From Thereva unica (taxonomy: Eukaryota; Arthropoda; Insecta; Diptera; Therevidae): 64,000 nucleotides of DNA. Location of the stretch: the NCBI GenBank assembly GCA_949987705.1, contig OX465281.1, forward strand, positions 242,379,143 through 242,443,142, in the 5' to 3' direction. Numbering within the stretch: position 1 is the stretch's first letter; each line of letters starts with the position of its first letter. This document shows positions 19,594 through 31,578 of this stretch, piece after piece. The translations under genes were made by a program, and so were the position numbers. Below the pieces are notes generated by a model. That model worked only from the letters and a program-made list of their open reading frames with translations. It had not been told where the DNA came from and searched no databases.

Positions 19594-20928
19594 ACTTGTA
19601 GTCTAATACTGGTTTTTTTCCCTCCTGCTGTCCTTAAATCCTGTGTGGAGGTTCTCCAGTCTCCACTGAAAACCCTTTTTAAAAAATCCTTAGATAAAGG
19701 GTATTTCCCTACTCTTTGGAAAAATTCGTTCATAATTCCTATTCACAAAAGTGGTAGCAAGAACGAAATATCGAATTACAGACCAATTGCCAAGCTGTCT
19801 GTCATACCAAAGCTTTTTGAGTCAATCATTTATTCTGCAATCGTGCCCATCTGCAAGAAACTTATTTCTTCAAACCAACATGGTTTTCTTCCAGCTCGTT
19901 CCACTACCACCAATCTCCTCGAATTCACTTCCCATGCTGTTGAAGGCTTCGTTTCCGGTTGCCAAACGGATTGTGTTTACACTGATTTCAGTAAGGCATT
20001 TGACAAGCTTTCCCACTCCATTATACTTTTCAAACTAAAAAAGTTAGGTTTCCCTCAAGCCCTTCTAGTATGGTTCCAGTCCTACTTAGCTGACAGGACC
20101 TACCAAGTCCTTTTCCGTGAATCCAAATCCGCGACCATTGAGGCGTCATCCGGTGTCCCTCAAGGCAGTCATCTTGGCCCTATCCTCTTTATTCTTTCTA
20201 TTGATGATATTGTTACCTTGCTAAGACACTGCAGAATCCTGATTTATGCTGATGACATCAAATTGTACCGTCACGTAAAGAGTATGGAGGACTGCAAACT
20301 TTTGCAAATCGACCTCGACACCTTTTACTCCTGGTGTGCTAACAACAACCTGGTTCTTAATATTAGTAAATGCGAAGTCATGACTTTTTGTAGGCGACGT
20401 GATCCTATAATTTATAACTACTCATTCTTTAGTGAGGGTGTCCCCCGTGTTAATTTTGTCAAAGATCTCGGGATTAGATTTGACACCAAGCTGGACTTTT
20501 CTACTCATATCAACTATATTTCTTCCAAGAGCAGCTTAGTCTTGGGTTTTATAAAAAGGTGGTCCAAAGAATTTAACAGCACCCTGATCACTAAACACCT
20601 CTACATTTCCCTTGTCAGACCTTTACTTGAATATGCGTCCCAGGTTTGGTCTCCTCACTATTCTTCGCATATTGGAAAAATTGAGTCGGTTCAACGTAGG
20701 TTCGTTCGATTCGCATTGAATCACCTTCCTTGGGAAGACCCTTTAATTCTTCCACCATATGAATACCGACTTAAGTTACTCAACTTAAACACTCTCCACA
20801 AGCGTCGTGAGGTGGCCGATGTTGTTTTCGTCCACCAGCTTCTTAATGGACGTGTCGACTCAGGTTTTATAAGTCGCCGTGCGTCGTTTAGAGAGAGCCG
20901 ATACAATTTGAGAGGACCACCGCTCTAA
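19594..20928 (+). CDS. jockey-like non-LTR reverse transcriptase, 5'-truncated
   Basis: The open frame runs from 19480 to 20928 (482 codons). The first 40 or so codons are antisense to the neighbouring LINE, so genuine RT begins near 19594. Blocks in order: FPTLWKNSFIIPIHKSGS (residues 76-93), NYRPIAKLSVIPKLFE, QHGFLPARSTTTNL, TDFSKAFD with the first catalytic Asp (168-175), SSGVPQGSHLGP (223-234), the YADD catalytic pair (256-259), then thumb and RPLLEYASQVWSP. It ends with YNLRGPPL. The enzyme would copy element RNA at a nicked target site. No stop or frameshift breaks the RT, but the endonuclease and ORF1 are missing, so it cannot move by itself. It is the least decayed LINE in the window. 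Relatives are at 54130-54430 and 56150-56830. Confidence 0.9.
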   Translation, partial: TCSLILVFFPPAVLKSCVEVLQSPLKTLFKKSLDKGYFPTLWKNSFIIPIHKSGSKNEISNYRPIAKLSVIPKLFESIIYSAIVPICKKLISSNQHGFLPARSTTTNLLEFTSHAVEGFVSGCQTDCVYTDFSKAFDKLSHSIILFKLKKLGFPQALLVWFQSYLADRTYQVLFRESKSATIEASSGVPQGSHLGPILFILSIDDIVTLLRHCRILIYADDIKLYRHVKSMEDCKLLQIDLDTFYSWCANNNLVLNISKCEVMTFCRRRDPIIYNYSFFSEGVPRVNFVKDLGIRFDTKLDFSTHINYISSKSSLVLGFIKRWSKEFNSTLITKHLYISLVRPLLEYASQVWSPHYSSHIGKIESVQRRFVRFALNHLPWEDPLILPPYEYRLKLLNLNTLHKRREVADVVFVHQLLNGRVDSGFISRRASFRESRYNLRGPPL

Positions 20929-20929
20929 C

Positions 20930-22098
20930 ACATCAACTCCTCTAGCACCAATTATGGCCGATTTGAGCCTGTTAATCGCATGTTCATTAATGTACATAAA
21001 AATATTAATGTTTTTAGCGTGAGCACGAACAAAGATCTACTTAAAAGGAGTCTCTTTGTTCTCTCATGACTGTTTATGTGTTTCGCATGCAATTTTTTAT
21101 TGGTACTTAATTTTTTATGTTTGCATGTCTCAGCCGAGCCCACGTGGTCGTGGTAAATGTTTCTCAGCCCAGCTGAGAAGTGCGCCTTATTCATAAGATG
21201 GGAAACTCTATTATTATTTAACGATTATTATATCCAAGATTTTTGATTGCTATTGAGGGGTTATTGAAGGACCTTTTTTCAGTATGGGCTGTAAATGAAA
21301 TAATTTTCAAGAGTTTCGATAAAATCCGGAAAGACATGAAAAGACAAAGAGTTTGCGCCGAGGTTTAGCAAAAAGTGAGGTACATTTTTGAAGAGCCTTG
21401 TGGTTTATCATTAGAAAGGGTGGAGTTATTGGCGTCAAGCTTCTTGGGACTCGTTTAAATTTCAGATGTCTTAAAGAAAACTACTTGCGTTAGTAATGAG
21501 GAGCCCTCAACAACAGGAGATGGCACGGCAGTATCGGAAAAGAAGAAGCGAGGAGAACAGAGTTTCAATTAAGGCGGCCTTAGGTTTATTTTTTTGTCTG
21601 TTAGGACCTCCATTAAATTGTAGAAGAAAAATTGTTCTTGATGTATATTACCAGTGACCAGATGTATATTCTGCCAACAATGGAATTGATGATTGTACTT
21701 CTTAATCGAAAAATGATTTGATATGACTGATGTGGACTTACAAGAAACTTTTAGTTTCACCGATTCCATATTTCTATTTTTGATCAAGCCAAATTGGGTT
21801 ATAAACAGACACATCCTCGCTAGTTTCTAACTATAAGTTTTGAAGCAAAAAGCGGCAACACCACCTTGATGCAAGTAGGATTTGGGTCAATATCTGTGAT
21901 CCGAAAATAGCTTGTAGGCCAACAATATCAAAGATTGCAGCTATTATTATTTTGGAATACCAGATCCAGGTAAGCGGCTTAAAACGAATAAGCCTCAGCT
22001 AATTGGCTTTCTCATAATATCAGAGACTTGTATGTAGGGGTTCATGTTTCCGAAATAGCGAATCAACTTCGATGAAGAACACCGTTTTATGAGAGTTA
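20930..22098. other. LINE 3' flank and unassigned DNA
   Basis: The first 250 bp beyond the RT stop are likely its 3' UTR. From about 21880 the sequence may be antisense to a LINE endonuclease, continuing the fragment after 22265, but I could not confirm motifs. Confidence 0.35.
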
Positions 22099-22264
22099 GT
22101 GCGCTATTACATTAGGATGCCATGGCAGCGTAGCCAGCAACGTAACTATGGCTGGATACGTGGCCAGGCCGTCGCCAGGTCTAATACTCATAATGCAAAT
22201 GTACATATTCCAGATGGCTACGTTGCTAGCTACGCTGCCATGGCATCCTAATGTAATAGCGGCC
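22099..22264. mobile_element. 166-bp PIF/Harbinger-like MITE
   Basis: Arms of about 45 bp open G(T/G)GC(G/C)CGCTATTACA-like and share CATTAGGATGCCATGGCAGC and GTAGC(C)AGCAACGTA. They are flanked by TTA on both sides (22096-22098 and 22265-22267). TTA/TAA duplications are the hallmark of PIF/Harbinger. There is no ORF. Confidence 0.8.
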
Positions 22265-22480
22265 TTAAGGTCAAGGAGATAGACCCCTTATTTTCTAGTA
22301 TCAGGAACTCGCTGATTGTGATTTAAAATTTGATATAAAGTATGAGGTTGACCAAAGAGCTTAGCATCCTTACCAGAAACATTGATGCAATTCGGAGAAT
22401 TTAGCCAACTAACATTGTGAACGTTGGAATTTCCCACAAAAATAATTTAACAAATTGAAGAGCTTTCACGCAAAAGCGAA
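22265..22480 (-). pseudogene. jockey-like LINE endonuclease remnant
   Basis: On the minus strand the frame reads GNSNVHNVSWLNSPNC then INVSGKDAKLF, matching the GDFNVHNxxWLxS block of apurinic-type endonucleases of jockey elements, with Asp replaced by Asn in GDFN. Stops follow. Confidence 0.55.
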
Positions 22481-22600
22481 CAAATCCAATTATGCCTCGA
22501 AATGAGATAAGCATATTGCGGGGTACTTCCCTATTTCCTACTAGCGCTGTTCGTCATTGCACTCTATAATATATAGTACATCGAAGCTCTAGCTCTTGGA

Positions 22601-22956
22601 TAGTGATGAGCAAGACCAAAGCAAGACCATGACAACACAGGACAAGGACAAGTCAAGACTGCAAGATCAAGATAGCAAGGCTTTTTGCTCATCATTAACT
22701 GTCAAAAGTCTTTCAGTTAAGAGAAAAAACTCTTGTTTTGCACATTTAGACTTTTAGCAAGACTTTTTCAAAGACTTTTAGCACGAATTTTTGTTCATCA
22801 CTGCAAGACTTTTGGCTCATAGTGATGAGCAAAAAGTCTTGCTATCTTAATCTTGCAGTCTTGTTTTGTCCTGATTTCTCTTGGGCTTGGTTTGGTCTTG
22901 CTAAATGTGCAAGAAAAGGCAAGACTGCAAGTTCAGTCTTGCTCTTCACTACTTAC
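22601..22956. mobile_element. hAT-like element, AGTGATGAGCAA family, copy 1
   Basis: The left end is TAGTGATGAGCAAGAC and the right end, inverted, is TAGTGAAGAGCAAGAC. The flanks CTCTTGGA and CTCTTGGG form a likely 8-bp target duplication. An internal second TAGTGATGAGCAAAAAGT suggests two partial units joined head to tail. Words GTCTTGC and GCAAGAC recur throughout in both orientations. The open frame at 22822-23100 is a by-product of this repetition. It lies among SINE scraps (about 22540-22590). Confidence 0.7.
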
Positions 22957-23152
22957 TCTTGGGCCGCAATCACGACCATGACATTTTTCTGGAGTTTAAA
23001 ATGTATAAATAAGGAGATATTAATAGTTGAATTTTTTAGCTTCAAGTTCAATTTTATTTTATTTTTTTTTTTTACATTTACAAAAATGTTGTGTCGGTAA
23101 TGGTTTTTGGTTTGATCGTAACTATCGAACTTTAAAAATCTAAAAAGAATAT

Positions 23153-23786
23153 TTATTCATAGTGATAGTGATATGAGTGTCCTTTTCCCATTTCTGGGCA
23201 ATAGCCCAAATATTTGTTACACACTGGACAGTAATGCTTTGGAACTTTGCACTGCTTACTGAAGTAAGGCACCCATATAAATGGTACACACCTATTTCGA
23301 AAAGACCATTTCAATGCTCGAAATATGTTGATTCTTTTATAATAAAAGTTTACCCAAACAAGCAGAGAAATAAAGCTGACACGTGCGTTCGATATGAAAT
23401 TTCATATTCAACTCTGGATATTATTTGATTCTTGCAGGAAGAGCAAATCATTACAGTTGGACCAAAAAGAAGCCGTGGCAGGACGGAGCCTTGAACTAAA
23501 AAAGATATTGAAAGTAGTTGTTCTTTTCGATTTTGAATAAGTAAAAATTCTTACGTGTCAGGTTATAAGGAATAACTGGGTCGGGTCTTCGAGGAAGCTC
23601 TGAAGAAGATTGAAGCGCTGGTCTTAGCATATTAGGCTGAGTTCTACGTGGGGGAATTGGTGGTGGGTTCATTGGTGCTGGCATAGGGAAGGGCATTCGT
23701 CGTAGAGTTGGTTGAGGATTATCTGGTGCTATAGCAGCCTTGTATGATGGTGGTTGAGTTTCCAAACAGTGTTCAATATTATCCAT
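23153..23786 (-). CDS. LITAF-4: LITAF-domain protein, PPxY type, three exons
   Basis: Exons 23786-23555, 23495-23354 and 23291-23153 give 170 aa. Donors are CAC|GTAAGA and GG|GTAAAC, acceptors TTTTTAG and GAAATAG. Exon 2 (142 nt) and exon 3 (139 nt) are exactly the lengths found in LITAF-2. PPSY is at residues 12-15 in QPPSYKAA. The N-terminus is rich in Pro and Arg, with PMNPPPIPPRR. The domain has CSSC in place of CPxC (both cysteines kept), RTHVSALFLCLFG, CVPFIWVPYF and HYCPVC, and ends with the His/Tyr tail HSYHYHYE. Both zinc knuckles are present, so I expect a stable fold. The sequence is well diverged from LITAF-1/2/3, indicating an older duplication. The start is the first ATG in frame and matches MD- of the paralogues. 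Confidence 0.88.
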
Positions 23787-23965
23787 GTTTCGATATAAAT
23801 ATAAATCAGCTTCTTAGAATGTCACAAGAACAGCCAATTGAATAGAATTTAATATGTAGTATTTGTAAACTGCATTAAAAATTTTCACAATTGCATGAAA
23901 CTTATTTATATTTTCACCAACATCACAATAGTTAAATTTAATCTATCGATACTCCTAATAAAATC

Positions 23966-23985
23966 AATTATGAATAAAAAAGACT
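23966..23985 (-). promoter_or_regulatory. possible degenerate TATA region of LITAF-4
   Basis: On the minus strand GTCTTTTTTATTCATAATTG aligns with GTCTTTTATAAATAGTTG of LITAF-1/2/3 at a comparable distance (about 190 bp) from the ATG. Words further upstream (ACTGAAATGTTCCAAG) also match LITAF-1/3. The TATA itself is weakened. Confidence 0.4.
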
Positions 23986-24119
23986 TTATTTTTTTCTGTT
24001 GATTCATTCCCAACGTGGGAAAACTTAATCTGTACAACCATGCGCTGCCAACTGGTGGATAGAAAATACTGAAATGTTCCAAGTCTAAAATTCTCGAGAG
24101 ATTAACCTGCAATGTTTAC

Positions 24120-24890
24120 ACTTTCCCCGAATTTCGGCTTCAATTGCGTTAATAAAAAGTTGAAAAATGCTTTTTTGCACTTTTCTTCCAAGAATTTTAA
24201 TTTAGCACAAAGTTTCCTCTAAGTTGCTTTACAGACTTTCCCAGATGAGTAATCGCTTTGAACCGTATATCTTGAAATTGGCATAAGCCACTCATTTCAT
24301 AAAAAATCAAATAAAAATTAATGACCAGCTTATTCTTTTGCTGCTATGAGCTACTCGAGGGTAATCCGGAATTTTTTGAGCCTGACATAGAAACAAGTAT
24401 TTTTTCGGTTAAATAAAGTTTTATTTTTAAACATTAATTATTTTAAGTGGAAGCACTTTTCTCAATGATGCTCTAACTTAAACATGTTGATGGATACGCT
24501 TTGTTTCAGGAGGCATAGCACTACAACGAGATTATTTCCATTTGTCCAAAATGGATGGGTAACCGGCACAGTTGGCTGTTGCTATGAACATTGAGTTTGC
24601 ACGATTGTATCCCCGACACAAAAATTTTTGTTTTGAATTTTGTAAAATTTGTAGGCTTCATGCGATTTTTATCAGTCGATTGATAGCTATATAAAGATTC
24701 CCTCCAGTCTTGCTCTAAGTAAACACCAAATTTAACCGAATTCTAACTTAGATCAATAGCAGGTGTCAAGGTATCGTTTAATGCACACATTGTTTTCACC
24801 ATACTTGAATTCCTATTTATATCAAAGGTGATGCCTTTCAGAAGTTATAGTAAATTTTATAATTTTTGTCAGGTCCTCAAGGCCAAAGCT
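24120..24890. other. intergenic with a SINE scrap
   Basis: About 24488-24535 matches part of the SINE body (GTTTCAGGAGGCATAGCACT). The remainder is AT-rich and unassigned. Confidence 0.4.
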
Positions 24891-26130
24891 TTATTACACT
24901 TTAAATTTTAGACTCATCTTCTTTCGTTGGGCATTCATGTTTCTGTGATCATGCCGTTCGATGCTGATATAAACTAAAGCATCTTTCATTCAATATCCTT
25001 CTGCATCCACATATTTTTCTAATCCATTCTGCTTTGACTTTCGTAGATCCTATGGTTTCAACTTCCGTCGCGTTGACTTATTTCAAGTCCTTATCATATT
25101 GCTTTTTATTTTTTCCAATCACTAGCATTGGATGTGTTGAACTCTCTCACTCTGTTTTGTTAAAATTCTCTTCATACTTATCGTTTAATCTATCATGCAT
25201 ATTTTCAATTACTGCCTGGCCTGACAGATTCTCCAGTTCCCTTGTTCTGGAAAAAAGCCATAGTGATTCCTTTACCTAAAAAATCCCCTCCAGCTAACGT
25301 AACAAATTTTCGTCTTATCAGTATTCTCCCGTTTGTTTTCATAGCCTTTGAAAATTTTCGAGCGACATCTTGCGATGCTGGTTCTTCTGGATTTCTCGAA
25401 TACATTCGATTCTGCGGTTCACTCTCTTCTGATTCCCAGACTCAGCCAACTCTACCACTTTTTTTCTTTTGGTATTCGATTTTTCTCTTTTCTGCTCTCT
25501 AAAAGACTTCAATGTGTACGTCAAAACAGCGTTGAATCCTCGTTCCTACCTGTGCCCTGGGGGTTCCGCAAAGTTCAATCCTTGGCCCTTTTCTCTTTTC
25601 GCTGCATAATTAGCTATGCTACTCAAAGAGCACCAACGTTTCTGGTAAAGATACCGAGTTCTTTGCCCCCAATAGCAATATACATCGAATTGTAGAACAA
25701 CCTACGAGAGTCCTTGACGTATCAGCAAAGAGGTCCGCTTCCTCGACTTATTACAAACTTCAAATCCTAAGCGGTACTTAGTCGATGCTGACTCACTTCT
25801 CCATAACTCGAGCCACATTTGGAAAGACAATGGATTGGGGCTTATTTGATTTTTCCAAGACACTGACTGGGACTTGTGTTTTCACATCATGAACGCAAAA
25901 TATGTCTCTCCCTCTCTACAAATCTTTCGCACGTTTCACGAATAAGTCATTGTCATTGGATTTTTTCGTTGTTAAAACCCAACAAAAATAAAGTGATTCC
26001 AGTTACTCTACTTACCACGGTAATTCCAATAGTTTCAGTAAAAGTCACCCTAAACAATAACGCTCCTTCTTCCCCTAAACTCTTTTTCAACTCTCTGCAG
26101 AAGAGAGTCGTGAATAAATTTAATTAAAAT
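24890..26130 (+). pseudogene. jockey-like LINE, deleted and frameshifted
   Basis: In successive plus frames: PVLFWKKAIVIPLPKKSPP then NFRLISILPFVF (RT fingers), LVLLDFSNTFDSAVHSLLIP (palm with catalytic Asp, usual SKAFD changed to SNTFD), then LQCVRQNSVESSFLPVPWG leading into the PQGS region (read FRKVQS, damaged). The palm YADD block is missing or unreadable. At least two deletions and several frameshifts separate the blocks. The 3' part to 26130 carries thumb-like sequence without clear motifs. Confidence 0.75.
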
Positions 26131-29100
26131 TAGTTATTATATTTACTTGTGTCATTCTTCTTTTATGAAATGCAGAATACTGAGTCCGCTATTTGGACAT
26201 ATACATCACTCTTGTCAGCCCCTGTTCCGAAGATATGTAGGAAATAGCGCTTGAACAAGCTCAGTATTCTGCCCAGCGAAGCAAGATCAGACCAAACAGT
26301 TAGAGTCTTTTCGGTCCTCTATAATTGGTATTTTAAACCTGTCTCTGGTAATCCAATTAGTGTCTTGATATCCTTCGTACTATGTAATAATAATCCTCTG
26401 GCTGTGTCGTGAAGTGGCTCAGGACAAAACAACTTCGACTTCAGCAATCCAGGGGTTGGCAATCGATATATTACATATCCAATGTTCCCATTGAAGACCA
26501 TCGGTCAGACATTCGTCTTAGCCTTAGAGACGCGGATTTAACGTATTCCTCCGCTTCAAGATGAAAGGGGTTATAACTTAACTGGAGTTTCCTGCCCTGC
26601 AGGAAGCGGTTTGCCATAAACCACGGTATTGGAATGGCCGGCAATTTTTTGTATTTCATAACAAAGCTATTACGCCAGTTTCTATATCATCACATTAAGG
26701 CCCGGCTCCTGTGATTCGGTAGCTACACTGATGAGTGATCCCATATTTCTCTGGAAGTTTTCCCATGTCGCTCTGGTGGTACACATCCAGCCAAATTACA
26801 CGACCTATCACTTTCCAGGACTCACTTTCCAATCACTTCCAATAAACCGGTTTTTTAGACAAGGGAGGGCAGGGAAGGGTATGTGTTGAGCCTCACTTGT
26901 AAACCCAAAAAATTTTCGGTCTCACCCAAAGCCTTCTATATTTACAAGCCATGCTGTAGGTGTGTGTGTGTGGTTGTATGAAGTCCCAACTTAAATTCGT
27001 GAAATATCAAAGTCCCATTAAAATCAAAGGGAAAGAAGTTTTCGTTCCGCGGAAAGTGCTGTTTCGAGTGTGATTTTATTGAAAATAAGAGCTATTCCAT
27101 CAATGTAAAAAACGTACAATATTGCAAAAAGTACCCAAATTAATTGTCATAAATTTGCAATTTAAATAAACATGTGTTATTAATAAGATTTACGGGGTTT
27201 ATGTTGGCAATGGAGAAAAAAATATCAAAATCCCTTTGATAACGAGGAAAACAAGTGTTTCGTGCCGCGGAAAGTTTTCTATTAATGAAAGTGCCGGGAT
27301 TTTTTGTTAAAAATAATAGTTTTTTTATAAAGATAAAAGCAAAATTTTCGTTTGAGCTTTGATTGCTACTAAAATATCTGAAATTGTTCTCTGGGGGCAC
27401 AGTGTCAGATGAAGGACCAGCCAATTTTTGTTGCAGCCAGTTCCAGTTTTAAAGTAAAATAAGAAAATAAAGATAAGTTGAAACGAATAGTTTGCTAAAA
27501 ATTCCGAAATATTTATATAAATTTATTTTTAGCGATAGTTTCCTACCTCCAGGTACGGCGTTTGCTTGGAAAGCTAAACACGGAATATAATTTGAAATAA
27601 TATTCATTAAAGAAGGAAGTTAGTAATGCTATTACATTTATTATTTACATTATTATCACAACTTTGTAATATGTAGTTAATAAATGTTACAATTAATGTC
27701 CATAATTTTTGTTTTTAAAGAAGATTTTATCCCCAATAATTTATTCCCAATAAACGTACATAACCGCACTCCTCACAGTCTGACAGCAAAATTGAAGTCC
27801 CATGCACCTTTGAATGTGAGTGTGAAATTTTGTTGTGCATGGCTTGTAAATGTAGAAGGCTTTGGTCTCACCGCAAATTACACTAACACAAGCATAACTT
27901 TGTTCTCGGGGAATGACACTGTTATACACAACTACATATACATTTATTATGTTACACGGAAAAGAGGTAGAAATTTAGATGCTTCGTGTAATACTCAAAT
28001 TTTACACAGACAGGTTTGACGTGAGTCCCAAGTGAATGGCCGTGTAATTTCACTCATCGAAACTTGGGTTCCAATTCAGTTTCGATGTCATGTATTCAGA
28101 TGCACCATATACAATTCCAAAAGATAGAGAGCGCAGTATATTGTTGTTTTCATACATCTTATCCATCCAGCAGATCACTTATTATAGATTCAGGACCGTG
28201 CAGGCTGCCTGCATCGTGCAGTAAGACACCCCGTGTAACGATCGGTTATAAAATTTATTTTGGTTGGGAAATTTTTTTCAAAATCACTTTGTAGGTAATG
28301 GGAAAATTTAAACGAGGGAGGCGAGAACAAAAAAAATAATTGAGTAGTTCAGGAAAAAATTAGTCAGGAGTTGAGTTCAGGAAAAATTAGTCAGCGAATG
28401 GTTTTTGTTTGGAATATGTGAGTTGAGGACCGGACTCTCAAAAAAAGAAACTTATCTCGTGTAAATGTAATACGGTTAAAATTATAAAAACAGGAGAGGA
28501 AAACAAGAACAACCTAAAGTGTATCCGGTGCTAATAAAATATAATTACTCGTTTATGGAGGTGAAGCCATCCGAGAAGGAGGTAAAATTCTGTGTGGCCG
28601 TGTCCAGCAAGGATACCCCGAAACCAGTTGAAAGCAGTCGCAGATCTAATCCAGTCTATGGAAATTGAGATTGCCTTCCTGGTACAAAGCAGACCAACTT
28701 AGAAGAATAGTGATAAAGGACACACTAGTATCTGAAGATTATTGGTAACCCATCCTATAATTATTTTTATGCAAAAAGTTGGGAATTTAGGGTATTAGGA
28801 AGAACGCAGGATTAATTCTGGCCCATTGGAATAACGCCCGAAATAATTGTCCGAGACGGGGAACAATCCTGAAGGATTTTTGAGCTTAACTAGGTACAAG
28901 AGGAAAAGAAAATTATTACGCATTTGTGTTGGTTGCGCATAGCTAGTGGTATCCTAGATGTGATAATGGAGTCAGTAACCGGCAGAAAGTATTGACTAAA
29001 CTAACTGGCGCCGGCATTTTCCATTAAGGTCTTCAGAGGAGGGATTTCCAATTTGATATGGTTTTTTTCTATTTATTATACAATTTTTGAATATTTTAAT

Positions 29101-30106
29101 TGTTTTGTCTTTGTGACTGCAGTAATTACATTATTTTTTTTATATTAGAATATTAATATTTACAATTATTAAATTATATTGAATGCATAAATTTCACTAC
29201 ACTATTCATCTTTTATACTCTAATTCTTGGCTCTGGGGAGCATTTTAACTTGTTGTTGTGGTTATAAATGATTATATATGTTCTTGTTTAGCGTTGTAAA
29301 AAGACATCGAACTGGCCAGGTCGACGTGTTTATGTTTCGTTAATTTACCCTATTCTCATTGTACGAGAAAGGGCTCTCAGAGTTTGTACGGTTGCACTCG
29401 ACGTTATCTGTTATAAATTATTAATTTTCAGTTATACCGAATTCTGTATCCTCATATGATACAAACACATTTTTTTGTTGAACACCTTTTTGTGTATTTT
29501 AAATATAATTTAATTTTAATAATATTGTCACCAGTTCTTTTAATAGGCCTTATGGCCTAAACAGTTAAAAACAACTTCCAGGATGGTTGGGCTGGTTTCA
29601 CTCTCGGGGCGTTTCTCGTGGTTGCATATTATTTTGTTTTCCAGGTCTGCTTGGGTATCCACGATGGCGCTCGTTGAGGAGCGACCATGGGCGAAGAGAG
29701 ACATGTAGAGGAACTCGAAACAACATTTAGGTGAGTGGTGAACCATGATGCATATAGGCCCGGCCACACACCCCACGACCCCCCCGGCGAGCTAGTGTTT
29801 ACCGTGTGGCCGGCATAACACCCCCCCCTAACAGTTATTTCGGCGGATTAGGGCGGGTGAGTTTTTTTGAATTTTTTTATGTCGGGGACTGCTTCCATGG
29901 TCAGCTTCTTCAGGGCTTCTGACTCATGGAGCAGAACCAAGCATAGTGGCGGCCAAAAATGCTATTACAGCATACCGCCATTTTGCCGGTACACCCGTAA
30001 CTCTGATATATGTCATTCTTTGGACTTGGCCTAGTCTGGATTGTTGTATTCTTTTACATAGCCCTGTGTCAACACTCTTCTAATCACTGCTGTCTAGAAT
30101 CAGCGC
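26130..30106. other. 3.9-kb stretch without a recognised gene
   Basis: Open frames here (26319-26659 minus, 27684-28019 plus, 28064-28294 plus, 29540-29776 minus) show no domain I know and no paired splice structure. About 29757-29815 has inverted GGCCCGGCCACAC / GTGTGGCCGGC ends, probably a small MITE. A TG microsatellite is at about 26957. Confidence 0.35.
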
Positions 30107-30114
30107 ACTGTGGG

Positions 30115-31075
30115 CAGGGGCGGCGCTTTCATAGGTGCGAATGGTGCACTTGCACCGGGCGCAATTTGTCGCGGGCGCAATTTCAGAAATTAAGATTTAA
30201 AAAAATTTAAACTTTGAAACAAAAAACAACAATTGTAAAGTATTCTCACGGGTTAAAGAAATTGCACAAATTTACCCAATTTCTGTCCCTGCTGTACTCC
30301 TCGTGCAGGAAGTTTGCAAAGATACGGGATTCAAGAAATTCTTGAAAAAATCTCCCAAGTGAGAGCAGTGGCTTCACCGGCTGGCATATTCAGTTTATGA
30401 TTGGAATTGTTGTTGTTTTTTCGCTAGAAGGTAGAAATGCAAAGGCTCACTGGAATAATATTCCAGCGAGCTTTTACGTTCAAGCTCAATTTCATGTTCA
30501 TGGACGAACTTAGGCTTTATTTTTCCTGAGTTCAATATGTGAAAATGTATGGGAACTCAGGCAAAAATTGAAGTTCAGTACACCAATTTGCTCGAATTTG
30601 CTCAGTTTAGCTGGTGAAGCCGGGGTTTACTGTCTAACAAATTAATATGGCCAGTTTCACACGGGCCAGCCAACAAAAATTGGCTGTAATCGTCAATTCC
30701 CTTTTGAAACTCGATGAAGAATCGCATGAGTTTTCACAACAGCCAACTTTTCCAACAAACTATAGGATTGAATGCTTTAGCTTGTTGTTGTTGCTTTAAT
30801 TCTCCCTTCTGGCATACTTTATTTTTCCTAGCAAAAGGGAGACAAAAAACAAAAACTATACAGCTGTAATAAAATTGGCCGCCCCATCGGTTCCGCCTAG
30901 TCTCTTCTCCTCAAACGACGTTTTCAGCAGATTTTTGTAGGTTGGATGTTTACCAATGTGAAACTTCCTATTCAGCGAATGTTTGTGTCTTTTCCATTGT
31001 CCTTAATTGCGAACAGCTTATGGGGCGCAATAGCGCATAGTGCACCGGGCGCAAAAAACACAAGCGTCGGCCCTG
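30115..31075. mobile_element. non-autonomous hAT element with perfect 8-bp TSD
   Basis: The left end is CAGGGGCGGCGCTTTCATAG and the right end, inverted, is CAGGGCCGACGCTTGTGTTT. Both have a subterminal CACCGGGCGCAA. The target duplication ACTGTGGG (30107-30114 and 31076-31083) is exact. An 8-bp duplication and CAGGGG-type ends mark hAT transposons. The 961-bp interior encodes no transposase. A related element with different interior is at 40350-41293. Confidence 0.92.
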
Positions 31076-31578
31076 ACTGTGGGGCTTTAAGACCCGTCTC
31101 TTGACGAAGATTTGTTTACTAGCCTAGAAAGCTTTCCTGGTCTTCTTTGCCCTTTCTTCGATGATGAGACTAAAATTCATCATGGATCATTTCTGTTTTT
31201 TTTCGGATTAACGGTTATCCCATAATGGCTGGACCAGTCGCTTATCTTTCCAAGACCAATCTGCATAATTTCATTGACTGTGAAGACAAGCATTCCGTAT
31301 ACTAGGATCTTCCTGCCGTTATATCTGTTGAAGACTTACTTATTTTTACTTAATAGAGTAAAGCTAACAAATGCGTTTTAAGAAAGATCTGATGATTATA
31401 CTAGTAATATCATACAGTTTTGTTAAATTTAATAAAAATTTAGTAATTATGATGTTGCAAGTCTGGATACAGTTGTTCTGCCACCAGGCATTCTCGATAA
31501 GACCGTTTACAGTACAATTTTACCGAAAAAGATAAAACTTTTCAATATTATCTATTTTTCTTTTATTCCCTGTAACAT